Positions 7,443 to 16,400 of a stretch of DNA of 64,000 bases are shown here, piece after piece. How positions within the stretch are numbered: the first letter of the stretch is position 1; each line of letters opens with the position of its first letter. Source of the stretch: Sanguibacter keddieii DSM 10542. Its GTDB lineage: Bacteria > Actinomycetota > Actinomycetes > Actinomycetales > Cellulomonadaceae. The position numbers and the translations under genes were made by a program. The notes below the pieces were generated by a model, which had not been told where the DNA came from, did not search any database, and saw only the letters and a program-made list of their open reading frames with translations. The stretch is from NCBI RefSeq assembly GCF_000024925.1, contig NC_013521.1, positions 3,472,001-3,536,000 of the forward strand, given 5' to 3'.

Positions 7443-8354
7443 TCAGCCGACGGCGACGAGGGGCTCGTGCGGCGCCGGGAAGGGGGCGACGGCCTGGGGC
7501 GCGGTGGTGCCGGGGGCCGCCGTGACGGCGCCGACCACGGAGGCGCTGGCTGCGACGGCCGTCGAGGCGTGCAGGCTGGCGCGCTCGGCGATCGCGGCGA
7601 AGTACGTCTCGCGGCGGCGCTGGGCGACGCCCTCGGGCTGGGCCGGGGCGGGGACCTGCGCGGGGTCGAGGTGGGTGTTGAGACCGTCGCGGAGCAGGAC
7701 CATGGCCTCGGCGCGCAGCTGGCTGACACGGGACTGGGTGACACCCATGTCCTTGGCGATGTCGGTGACCGTGCGGTCGTGGAAGAACACCTGCTCGACC
7801 ACGGTGCGCAGGCGCTCGGGGAGCGTCGAGACGGCGGCGTGCAGGTAGGTGAGGCGCTCGTCGAGGATGACCGACTCCTCGGGGCCGACCTCGCGGGCCG
7901 GGAGGACCTCGGCGAGGGCGCCGTCGTAGCCCTCGAGGCTGAGCACGCGGGTGGCGGCGGCCTCACGGGCGGTGTCGACCTCGGAGACGTCGACGCCGAG
8001 GGCGTGGGCGATCTCCTCACGGGTCGGGGCGCGACCGAGGTCGGCCGTGAGCTCGTCGGCGACGGTGGTGAGCTTGCGGGCACGCTGACGCGCGCCGCGG
8101 CTGACCCAGTCCATCGAGCGGAGCTCGTCGACCATGGCGCCCTTGATGCGGATCGCGGCGTACCGGTTGAAGGGCACCCCGGTCGTCGCGTCGTACGCTC
8201 GGGCGGCCTGGACCAGGGCGAGGGCCCCGGCGGACGCCAGATCATCTCGCGACACGTGGCTGGGGACACGCATGAGCATCTCGCTCACGTGGTACCCGAC
8301 CAGCGGGAGATTCTCGGTGACCAGGCGGTTCTGGTCGGCGTCCATGGGCTGCAT
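7443..8354 (-). CDS. RNA polymerase sigma factor, FliA/WhiG family
   Basis: Alternative sigma-70 family factor directing RNA polymerase to late flagellar promoters. Region 2 (RDDLASAGALALVQAARAYD, GVPFNRYAAIRIKGAMVDELRSMDWV) is close to FliA/WhiG, region 3 starts at SRGARQRARKL, and region 4 helix-turn-helix is TVTDIAKDMGVTQSRVSQLRAEAM. About 75 residues follow region 4, an Ala/Pro-rich tail absent from standard FliA. The start is uncertain: ATG at 8354 or 8345 gives about 300 residues; a TTG at 8444 would be longer. Neither ATG has a strong ribosome site. No anti-sigma FlgM is visible in the window. Divergent from flgN. Confidence 0.9.
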   Translation of the reverse strand: MQPMDADQNRLVTENLPLVGYHVSEMLMRVPSHVSRDDLASAGALALVQAARAYDATTGVPFNRYAAIRIKGAMVDELRSMDWVSRGARQRARKLTTVADELTADLGRAPTREEIAHALGVDVSEVDTAREAAATRVLSLEGYDGALAEVLPAREVGPEESVILDERLTYLHAAVSTLPERLRTVVEQVFFHDRTVTDIAKDMGVTQSRVSQLRAEAMVLLRDGLNTHLDPAQVPAPAQPEGVAQRRRETYFAAIAERASLHASTAVAASASVVGAVTAAPGTTAPQAVAPFPAPHEPLVAVG

Positions 8355-8457
8355 GGGACAACCATGCGGGGTGTTCCCAGGTTTCTTCAAGCCGTTGACA
8401 AACGTTTTCACCCGGTAACATCCACACGACCTCCTCACAGGCAATGGGGAGAACTAC

Positions 8458-8475
8458 CCATGGGGGTCCCCATGG
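8458..8475. promoter_or_regulatory. Perfect palindrome in the sigma-flgN divergent region
   Basis: CCATGGGG and CCCCATGG form a perfect inverted repeat with a 2-base centre. It lies about 100 bases before the sigma gene start and 280 before flgN, in a 400-base gap that otherwise holds the flgN promoter and a TTGACA at 8395-8400. The symmetry suits a dimeric regulator; the regulator is unknown. Confidence 0.45.
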
Positions 8476-8620
8476 CCCCCGCTTGCGGCCTCCGGCGGAG
8501 CGTGGATAACGCTTCCACCTGCACAAACGCAACCTCATCCTCGCCTGTTGCCTACAGTTGGACCTAGGGTGTGCATCGGTGCGAGGGTGAAATGGGTCAC
8601 CCTCGTGGTCTCGACGAATG

Positions 8621-8649
8621 CCTCATGGTGCGTGGGCAGCGACCGATGT
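8621..8649 (+). promoter_or_regulatory. Putative flagellar sigma promoter of flgN-flgK-flgL-fliW
   Basis: The plus strand reads CCTCATG, 15 bases, CCGATGT. It is the only plus-strand copy and lies before the only plus-strand flagellar operon of the window. The leader to flgN would be about 100 bases. Confidence 0.7.
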
Positions 8650-8755
8650 GGTCTGTGAGCCGCACCAGACCCCACCGGTCCCCTGGCTCCCGACCACCGG
8701 GTACCCACCGGTACGGCCCCATCCATCATCGGATCGACGAAGGAGTACGAGCGCG

Positions 8756-9238
8756 ATGAGTCTGCAAGCGCTGAGCAGCGTCCTGTGGCGCGAGCGCCAG
8801 CTCCTCGAGCTGCTCCTGTTCAAGCTCGAGGAGGAGCAGCTGCTCCTCACCAGCGGGAAGACCCGCTGGCTCGGCCACGCCACCCGCGAGGTCGAGAACG
8901 TCCTCGAGCAGATCCGCGAGGTCGAGCTCGGCCGGTCGGTCGAGTCCGACGCGGTCGCCCGCCTCCACGGCCTCGAGCCCGGCCGCAGCCTGCACGAGCT
9001 CTCCGAGGCCGTGCCGGCTCCCTGGGACGACCTGCTGCGCACGCACCGCCAGGCGTTCCTCGACATCACCCACCAGATCGAGTCCCTGGCCCAGGGGAAC
9101 CGCGAGCTCCTCTCCGCGTCGCACCGCGCGACGCAGGAGGCCCTCGCCAACCTCACGCAGGACTCCCACACCTACGACGCGACCGGGTCGACGGCGCACG
9201 GCGAGAGCACCGCCCGCATGCTCGACCAGGAATTCTGA
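8756..9238 (+). CDS. flgN: FlgN-like flagellar export chaperone
   Basis: FlgN chaperones the hook-filament junction proteins FlgK and FlgL during export, and here it directly precedes flgK. The 160-residue all-helical protein begins SLQALSSVLWRERQLLELLLFKLEEEQLLL, typical of the FlgN family in Gram-positives, and has long amphipathic helices throughout. AGGAG stands about 11 bases before the ATG. Upstream codons in frame are rejected because they overlap the promoter motif. The flgK start follows after 7 bases. Confidence 0.85.
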   Translation: MSLQALSSVLWRERQLLELLLFKLEEEQLLLTSGKTRWLGHATREVENVLEQIREVELGRSVESDAVARLHGLEPGRSLHELSEAVPAPWDDLLRTHRQAFLDITHQIESLAQGNRELLSASHRATQEALANLTQDSHTYDATGSTAHGESTARMLDQEF

Positions 9239-9245
9239 GGAACCC

Positions 9246-10673
9246 ATGAGCACCTTCTCCGGACTGTCCACAGCGCTGTCGTCGCTCATCACCCAGCGCC
9301 AGGCGCTCGAGGTCGCTGGCCAGAACCTCGCGAACATCAACACCCCCGGCTACACCCGCCAGCGGGTCGACATGCAGTCGGTCAGCGCCGGCCAGGGCGC
9401 GACGATGTTCTCGCAGGGCAACCAGGTCGGCAACGGCGTCCAGGCCGTCGGCGTCGCGCGCCTCGGCGACATCTTCATGGACGCCCGCGTGCGCACCACG
9501 TCGTCCTCGGCCGCCTACCTCGCCGCACGCACCGACGCCTTCAAGCGCCTCGAGTCGACGATCGCCGAGCCCGGCGCCAACGGCATCTCGGCCGACCTCG
9601 ACAAGCTCTGGGCCAGCTGGAGCGACGTGGTGAACTCCCCCACGAGCGACGCGGTCGGCGCGGTCCTCCTCGAGAACTCCGCAGCGGTCCAGCGCTCGAT
9701 CTCGACCGGCTACACGGCCGTCGTGACCCAGTGGGACCAGACCCGCAGCAAGGCCGAGTCGCTCGTCTCCGACGTGAACTCCGCAGCCGCCTCGGTCGCG
9801 CTCCTCAACGAGCAGATCCAGCAGATCACCGTCTCGGGCGGCAACGCCAACGAGCTCATCGACCAGCGCAACGTCCTCACCACCGCGCTCTCCTCCCTCG
9901 CCGGCGCCACGGTCCGCCTGCAGCCGAACGGCACGGCCGACGTCAACATCGGCGGCAACCCGATCGTCAGCGGCAGCAGCGCGCAGAAGCTCAAGCTCGT
10001 GGGCAGCCGCGAGATGGTCGGCGCCACCGGGAACGAGGTCCGCGTCGAGTGGGACCGCACGCCCGCCGGCACCCCGGCCCCCCTCGAGGGCGGCCAGCTC
10101 GCCGGCGTGCTGAGCGTCCTCGCCCCGGCCAGCGGCGGAGCCGGCGGCATGCTCGCCGAGGCGGCCGAGTCGTACAACGTGCTCGCCACGAAGCTCGCGA
10201 CCTCGGTCAACACCCTGCACTCGGCCGGCGCCGACCGCGCCGGCACCACGGGCGTCGACTTCTACTCGCTCCCCACCGACGGCACCCCGGCGGCGCTGGG
10301 CCTGCGCGTGGCGATCACCTCCCCGAGCCAGATCGCCGTGCGCAACCCCGCCAACGGCGCCAACGACACCTCGGTGGCCGACGCGATCGGCCAGCTCGGG
10401 GCGTCCAAGGACGGCCCCGACACCGTGTGGTCGACCTTCGTGGTCTCGACCGGCGTCAAGGCCAAGGCCGCGCTGCAGAGCGCGACGGTCGCCGAGGCCG
10501 CACGCCAGACGGCCGAGGGCCTCCAGCTCGCGCAGACGAGCGTGGACCAGGACGAGGAGAGCATCAACATGCTCTCGTTCCAGCGCGCCTACCAGGGTGC
10601 CGCACGTGTCATGACAGCGGTCGACGAGATGCTCGACCAGCTCATCAACCGGACAGGAGTCGTCGGACGATGA
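9246..10673 (+). CDS. flgK: Flagellar hook-associated protein 1 FlgK
   Basis: FlgK is the first hook-filament junction ring. The 475-residue protein has the N-terminal D0 rod/hook signature (RQALEVAGQNLANINTPGYTRQRV) and the C-terminal D0 helix (DEESINMLSFQRAYQGAARVMTAVDEMLDQLINRTGVVG). The central part is of normal FlgK length. Its TGA overlaps the flgL ATG (ATGA). Confidence 0.97.
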   Translation: MSTFSGLSTALSSLITQRQALEVAGQNLANINTPGYTRQRVDMQSVSAGQGATMFSQGNQVGNGVQAVGVARLGDIFMDARVRTTSSSAAYLAARTDAFKRLESTIAEPGANGISADLDKLWASWSDVVNSPTSDAVGAVLLENSAAVQRSISTGYTAVVTQWDQTRSKAESLVSDVNSAAASVALLNEQIQQITVSGGNANELIDQRNVLTTALSSLAGATVRLQPNGTADVNIGGNPIVSGSSAQKLKLVGSREMVGATGNEVRVEWDRTPAGTPAPLEGGQLAGVLSVLAPASGGAGGMLAEAAESYNVLATKLATSVNTLHSAGADRAGTTGVDFYSLPTDGTPAALGLRVAITSPSQIAVRNPANGANDTSVADAIGQLGASKDGPDTVWSTFVVSTGVKAKAALQSATVAEAARQTAEGLQLAQTSVDQDEESINMLSFQRAYQGAARVMTAVDEMLDQLINRTGVVGR

Positions 10674-11581
10674 TCACCCGAGTCACGCACCAGTCGACGC
10701 AGCGCGCCGCGCTCACCAACCTGCAGGCGACGCAGAGCCGCCTCGCGCAGCTCCAGGAGCGTGCGTCGAGCGGCAAGATGGTCACCAAGGCCTCGGACGA
10801 CCCCGCGAAGGCCGCCGACGCCATGGCGCTGCGCAAGGAGCAGCAGGCCTCGGCCCAGTACTCGCGCAACATCCAGGACGGCGTCAGCTGGCTCACGTCG
10901 ATCGACACCGCGATCAACACCTCGGTCGCCTACCTCAACCGGGTCCGCGACCTCACGGTCCGCGGTGCCAACACCGGTGCGATCAACGCCGAGGCTCGCG
11001 AGGCCCTCGCCGTCGAGATCGAGGGGCTGCGCGAGTCGCTCGCCGCGCAAGCCAACACCACGTACCTCGGACGGTCGGTCTTCGCCGGGACCAGCGACGG
11101 ACCGGCCTACACTCGAGACACTGTCACCGGCGAGTACACCTACAACAGCTCTGCGGGGACCGTCGAGCGCCGGACCGGTGCTGGCACGACGGTCCGTGTG
11201 GACGCGGACGGAGCAGCCGTGTTCGGCACCAGCAACGACCCCGACTCGCCCGACGCGTCGGTGTACGCACTCCTCACCGACATCGCGGCCACGCTCCGCG
11301 CGGGCGGCGACGTCCAGTCCGACATCACCCGGATCGACGCACGCAGGGACAAGATGCTCAGCGAGGTCACCGGGGTCGGCGCACGCACCAACCAGCTGGA
11401 GAGCGCCAAGGAGATCCTCGGGCACAAGGCGATGTCGCTCAAGGGCGACCTCTCGGCGGTCGAGGACATCGACCTGCCGGCCACGCTCATCGAGCTGCAG
11501 ATGCAGGAGGTCGCCTACCAGGCGGCCCTCGGTGCCACTGCGCGCGTGCTCCAGCCGAGCCTCCTGGACTACCTCAAGTGA
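10670..11581 (+). CDS. flgL: Flagellar hook-associated protein 3 FlgL
   Basis: FlgL is the second junction protein and a flagellin homologue. The 303-residue protein starts MITRVTHQSTQRAALTNLQATQSRLAQLQERASSGK, the flagellin-like N-terminal helix pair, and ends with the flagellin-type C-terminal helix (IELQMQEVAYQAALGATARVLQPSLLDYL). It overlaps flgK by ATGA at its start and fliW by GTGA at its end, so the three are translationally coupled. Confidence 0.96.
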   Translation: MITRVTHQSTQRAALTNLQATQSRLAQLQERASSGKMVTKASDDPAKAADAMALRKEQQASAQYSRNIQDGVSWLTSIDTAINTSVAYLNRVRDLTVRGANTGAINAEAREALAVEIEGLRESLAAQANTTYLGRSVFAGTSDGPAYTRDTVTGEYTYNSSAGTVERRTGAGTTVRVDADGAAVFGTSNDPDSPDASVYALLTDIAATLRAGGDVQSDITRIDARRDKMLSEVTGVGARTNQLESAKEILGHKAMSLKGDLSAVEDIDLPATLIELQMQEVAYQAALGATARVLQPSLLDYLK

Positions 11582-11964
11582 TCACCAGCCTGCACTTCCT
11601 CGAAGCGCTCCCGGGCCTGTCGTCCGCCACCGACTTCGACCTCACGTCCCTCGACGACGCCGGGCTGCTGTACAGCCTGCGCGGCGCGCAGGACTCGACG
11701 CGGCTGTTCGCGATCCAGCCCGGCCCGTACTTCAGCGAGTACGAGCCGACCTTCGGCTCCGAGGTGCTCTCGGCCCTCGCGCTCGAGGGTGCCGACGACG
11801 ACCGGCGCGCGGTGCTGGTCATCGTCACGCCGAGCCAGCCCGACACCCCGGCGACGGCCAACCTGCTGGCCCCGCTCGTGCTCAACACCGAGACCGGCGA
11901 CGCCCTCCAGGTCATCCTCGAGGGTGCCCCGTGGCCCCTGCGGGCCCCGCTCGTCGCTGCCTGA
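11578..11964 (+). CDS. fliW: Flagellar assembly factor FliW
   Basis: FliW binds cytoplasmic flagellin and, in organisms with CsrA, also binds CsrA, so that flagellin translation follows export. The 128-residue protein shows the family core: FLEALPGLSSATDFDLTSLDDAGLLYSL, IQPGPYFSEYEP and LVVITPS-like VLVIVTPSQPDTPATANLLAPLVLN. It starts with GTG overlapping the flgL stop. In many genomes csrA follows fliW; here an HDOD gene follows and no csrA is visible. Confidence 0.93.
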   Translation: MITSLHFLEALPGLSSATDFDLTSLDDAGLLYSLRGAQDSTRLFAIQPGPYFSEYEPTFGSEVLSALALEGADDDRRAVLVIVTPSQPDTPATANLLAPLVLNTETGDALQVILEGAPWPLRAPLVAA

Positions 11965-12027
11965 GCTGCCTGAGCACGACCGTCCCTCCCCCCGAGAGTC
12001 CCCTCGACCCACCACCAGAGGAGTCCG

Positions 12028-13284
12028 ATGGACCACCCCCGCGCGCTGCCGACGACCGACGCCATGCCCGGCACCTACGCCGCCCCCGTGCTCCCGGGCG
12101 AGGGCCTGTCCGACGTCTCGCCCACCTTCGGGCGCCTGGCGATCGTCGACCGCAAGCGCCAGGTCCTCGCCTACGCGCTGCCCGTGCTGACGGCCCTCGA
12201 CGGTGACGTCGCCGACGCGGCCGCCGCGGCCTCGCTGCACCAGGTCTACCGGACGGTCGACCTCGAGAAGTACGTCGCCGACCGTCCCGCCTTCATCTGG
12301 TCGACACCCGCGATGCTCGCCGGGCACGAGTCCGTCCCGCCGAGCCAGGGCGGGGTCGGCCTGCTCGTGCACCCGACCGCGACCCGTCGCGCCGACGGCG
12401 CGGAGCAGATCATCGCGCTGTCCGAGCGGGGCACGCCGACCGTCCTCGTGAAGTTCGCCGGCGAGCCTGGCCAGCGCGCGCTGCTGCCCTTCGTGTCGCA
12501 CGTGATGATCGACGTCGCGGACGGCACGCTCGACCTCGGAGAGCTCGTCACCGTCGCGCACAACGCGGGCGTCACCGTCATCGCCGAGAACGTGCAGGGC
12601 ACGCTCGGTCCCGCGAAGGCGTGGGGTCTCGGCGTCGACTTCCTCATGGGCTCGATCTACCACCACGAGAAACCCACGAAGGTCCGCAGCCTCGACCCGG
12701 GCGAGATCCAGTGCCTCGAGGTCGTCCGGCTCCTGTCGGCGCCCGAGGTCGACACGACGCGCATCGCCGAGGTGCTCTCGAGCGACCCCGAGATGACCGT
12801 CCGCGTGCTGCACCTCGTCAACTCGGTCGCGATCGGCCTGCCGCAGCGGGTGGACTCGCTGCACCGCGCGATCATCATGCTCGGGCCGTCGAAGCTGACC
12901 ACGCTCGTCATGGCCTCCCTCATCAGCTCGCGGATCCAGCAGATGGACGCCCTGTGGTTCCTCCTCGCGCGTGCCGCGGCCTGCCGCGAGCTCGCCGGGG
13001 ACGACGCCGGCTACACCGTGGGCCTGCTCTCGGCGTTCTCCGAGGAGACCGGGATCCCCGTGTCGGTGCTCGTCGAGAAGTCGCTCGTGTCCGAGGAGGT
13101 CGCGCGCGCGCTCGACTCCTACGAGGGTCACCTCGGTGCGACGCTCGCCGCCGTCGTGGCGCACGAGCACGGCGACGCGGCCGGTGTCGCGGCGACCGCG
13201 TGGCGGCCCGAGCAGGTGGCGCACGCCTACCTGGTCGCGCTCCCCTGGGCCCTCGAGACGGTCCGCCAGCTCAACCTCACCTGA
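12028..13284 (+). CDS. HDOD protein with degenerate EAL-like N-terminus (YuxH-like)
   Basis: The 418-residue cytoplasmic protein has two parts. Residues about 30-200 follow the EAL fold outline (LAIVDRKRQVLAYAL where EAL proteins have FDRKLNVYGYELL; VKFAGEPGQRALLPFVSHVMIDV) but lack the Glu-Ala-Leu and metal ligands, so cyclic-di-GMP hydrolysis is not expected. Residues about 210-400 are an HDOD domain (RLLSAPEVDTTRIAEVLSSDPEMTVRVLHLVNS; HRAIIMLGPSKLTTLVMASL), which lacks a full HD metal site. Such proteins usually act as signalling scaffolds. GAGGAG precedes the ATG. It is 63 bases after fliW and ends the flagellar run, so a motility role is likely but unproven. Confidence 0.82.
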   Translation: MDHPRALPTTDAMPGTYAAPVLPGEGLSDVSPTFGRLAIVDRKRQVLAYALPVLTALDGDVADAAAAASLHQVYRTVDLEKYVADRPAFIWSTPAMLAGHESVPPSQGGVGLLVHPTATRRADGAEQIIALSERGTPTVLVKFAGEPGQRALLPFVSHVMIDVADGTLDLGELVTVAHNAGVTVIAENVQGTLGPAKAWGLGVDFLMGSIYHHEKPTKVRSLDPGEIQCLEVVRLLSAPEVDTTRIAEVLSSDPEMTVRVLHLVNSVAIGLPQRVDSLHRAIIMLGPSKLTTLVMASLISSRIQQMDALWFLLARAAACRELAGDDAGYTVGLLSAFSEETGIPVSVLVEKSLVSEEVARALDSYEGHLGATLAAVVAHEHGDAAGVAATAWRPEQVAHAYLVALPWALETVRQLNLT

Positions 13285-13317
13285 GCCGCGACGCCCTGGC
13301 AGCACCGCACCACCTCA

Positions 13318-13347
13318 GACGGCGGTCGACCTCGGTCGGCCGCCGTC
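13318..13347. terminator. Bidirectional hairpin between convergent genes
   Basis: A 14-bp stem (13318-13331 with 13334-13347, one G-U pair) lies between the HDOD gene and the convergent sacsin-like gene. The tight loop and position suit a terminator for both strands. No U-tract is present. Confidence 0.65.
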
Positions 13348-13437
13348 CTGCGTCCCGGGACGAGCACCAGCTGCCCGACGCGCGGTGACGCAGCCGACCT
13401 GCGCGCCTCGCGACGTACCCGCCGTGCAGGACCGGGC

Positions 13438-16400
13438 TCAGCCCCAAGCGCCGTCGAGGTCGACGGCTCGGGCACGCGACGGGTCGGCGAGCAGGGTCTC
13501 GAGCAGGTACCGGTCGCCCCACCGGCCGCTGGCCTGGGCGAGGGCCTGCGCGAGGACGGCCTGCGGGGCACCGGCACGCAGGTGCACTCCCCCGTCGGCG
13601 GTCACCCACCAGTCGACGTCCTGGCCGTCGACCACGAGGTCGTCGTGCTCGAGCCAGCCGGCAGGCAGACCTGGCAGGAGGGCGCGCACCGCGGCAGGGA
13701 CGTCGCGGTGGGTCGCGTCGTCCGAGGTCTGCACCACGACGACGGCGGCGTCGGCGAGCGGGAGGTCCAGGGCGTCGGCGACCGCCTCGCCCGTCTGCCG
13801 CCCTGCGACCGGGACCACGGACCGGATCTGCGCCCACATGGGGTCGACGGCCACGACGACCGTCGACGCGTCGACCGTCCGGCAGGCACCGGCGCGCAGG
13901 GCCAGCAGGACCTGGGGGAGGTCGTCGAGCTCGAGACCGTCGACGGCGGCCCGTCCGAGCGCGTCCCAGACGGCGCGCGCGACGCGTGGGGGCACCGCCG
14001 CACCCTCCGGGCGTGCTGGGCTGTCCAGGGCGGTGAAGAGCCCGTCCCAGACCACCGGGTCGGGCGAGGCCAGCTGCCCGGAGAGCTGGTCGACGGTCGC
14101 CACGCCGCCGAGCGCCGCGAGGACCCGCGCGTCGAGGACGCCCTTGAGGTCGTCGTCGGCCAGCGGCAGCAGCGTGAGGAGGTCTACGTCGGGCTCGGCA
14201 GCGTCGACCCGGACCACGAAGGGCGCGTCGAAGACGTCGCGCAGGTACCACGCCGCGTACGAGAGGGCCGTCGGCCCGGAGGGGACGGCCGGCCCGACCG
14301 TCGTCACGACCGCCCGGCGCACGTCGGGGTCGCGCTCGGCGAGCCGGACGACGTCACCCCAGGAGTCGTCGTGCACGGCGTCGAGGTCGAGCAGCACCGG
14401 GAGCTCGTCGAGGTGGACACCGCGGCCCAGGACCGCGCAGAGGTACGCGTCGTAGTCGACCCAGCCGGCGACGTCGGGCGGGGTGCTCTCGGTGGAGCCC
14501 GCGGCGCCGACGAGGAGGTCGTCGCCCGTGTCGCCCGTGTCGTGGTCGACCGTCTGCACCACGAGCCCGGTCCGCACGCCGCAGGCGGCGGCCGACCGCT
14601 CGTCGAGCACGTGGTGCGGCAGCGCGTCGGGCGCCGCGGAGGCGGTCCGGCGCAGGGCACGCCCGAGCGCGGCCAGGTCGACCTCCTCGAGGTCGAGGTG
14701 CTCGGCCGCCCACGTCCCCGGCTGCGCCAGGTCGCCCGCCCGCGTCCACACCCCGTCGGCGCCGGGCAGCGGCAGGTCGCACCACCACGAGGGCAGGTGC
14801 TCGGGTGCGCGACCGTCGGCTCCGACCACGCCGTCGAGCAGCGCGAGGAGCCCCGGGAGGGCGCCCAGGTCGGGGTCCAGGTCTGCGTCATCAGGCCCGT
14901 CGACGTCGGCGCCGGTGAGCAGCTCGGCGACGTCCCGTACGGCGGACTCGACCGCGGCGAGACCGAGCACGGCGGGGTCGTGCACGTCGACCGCCCCCAG
15001 CCGACGGAGCAACGGGTCCACGGCGTCCGGGTGCACGAGGCGCAGCCCCGGGACGGTCAGCAGACCGTCGACCGGGCCTCCTGCCGGTGGGAGCACGAGA
15101 CCGCGCGGCCCGCGGGCGGTCGTCCCGTCGGCGAGCGGGACGAGCACCCCGTCGAGAGCCTCCCGGGCGGCCCGGTCGGTGTCGGCCGAGGTCGCGAGGG
15201 CCGCGTAGAGCGCCCGCCACTGCGTCGGGCTGAGGGCCGAGGGCAGCGCGTCGACGACGTCGGGCACGCTGAGCACGGGCATGCCGAGAGCTCGGGCGGC
15301 CGCTGTCCTGGCCGGCGGGACGTCGACCACCCCGAGCCCGGTCGGGGCGAGCGCCGCGAGGAGCGTCGGACCGGCGCCTGCCCCGAGGGCCGCGACGTCC
15401 CGTGCACGGCGACCGTCGAACAGCGGGGCGTCACGCAGCGCTGCCGTGACGGAGTCCCGGACCAGGGCGTCGAGCCGGCCTGCCGCCAGGCCCGTCGGCA
15501 CCAGCGCGAGGGGCTCGTCGAGAGCCGCCGCGAGCCGCGCGAGGACCGGCCCCGTCTGCTCGGCGACGAAGCCTGCGAGCGGGACGTCGGCGACGTGCCG
15601 CCGCGAAGGGTCGAGCGGGAAGGTCGCGACGAGGAGCGCCGGGACGGTGAGCCGCTCGTCGGTCGGGGTCGGTGCGTGGACGACGCCGTGCTGCGCGACC
15701 GTCCCGTCCGGGGAGGGCCCGCGACGGACCGCCCAGGTGATGGTCCACGTGGAACGGTCGCGTTCCTCGACGGGCCGGTCCGCGACGAGGGCCGCCGGGA
15801 CGGTGCCAGAACCGTGCGCGGTGAGCCACCGCGAGCCGACGTCGGCGAGCACGCGGTCGGGCGGGGTCGGCTCACCGTCGGGGCGCGAGCCTCCGTCGGT
15901 GGTCGCCCAGGTCCCACGGTGCTGGACCTCGACGGTCTCGAGGGCCGGGAGCGCGAGCAGCAGGGTGTCGTCGACCGCGTCGAGCTGGCGGCGCACCTCC
16001 GCGACGGCGGTGGCGTCGCGCAGCCGGAGCTCGACGACGGTCGCCCACGGGCTCTCGACGCCCGCGGCGGCGGCGAAGGGCAGCCGCAGCGCAGGCAGGG
16101 AGTCGCCGCGCGCGGCGACGACGGCCGCGAGCTCGTCGCCGGCCGGGGTCCCCGTCGAGCAGGCGGCGACGAGCGCGTCCCGCGTGAGCGCGACCGAGAA
16201 CCGCACCCCGCCGACGGCGGTCCGCACGACGACGTCGTCCGAGACGCCACGGACGGCCGCGAAGCCGACGCCGAAGCGACCGACCGTCGCGGCGGAGGCA
16301 GGGGCAGAGGCGGCAGCGGCGGCGGAGGAGGCCGAAGCAGGGGCGGTGATGCTCGTGGCAGGCGCGCCGGCGGTCTTGGCGGAGGCGCGCATCGAGGAGA

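Noticed and set aside
8242-8538. Leftward reading frame at 8242-8538 with a good AGGAGG-ATG at about 8421
   Set aside because: It overlaps the sigma gene start in another frame and its peptide is His/Pro/Arg-rich without family likeness. Could matter as a leader peptide but is not supported.
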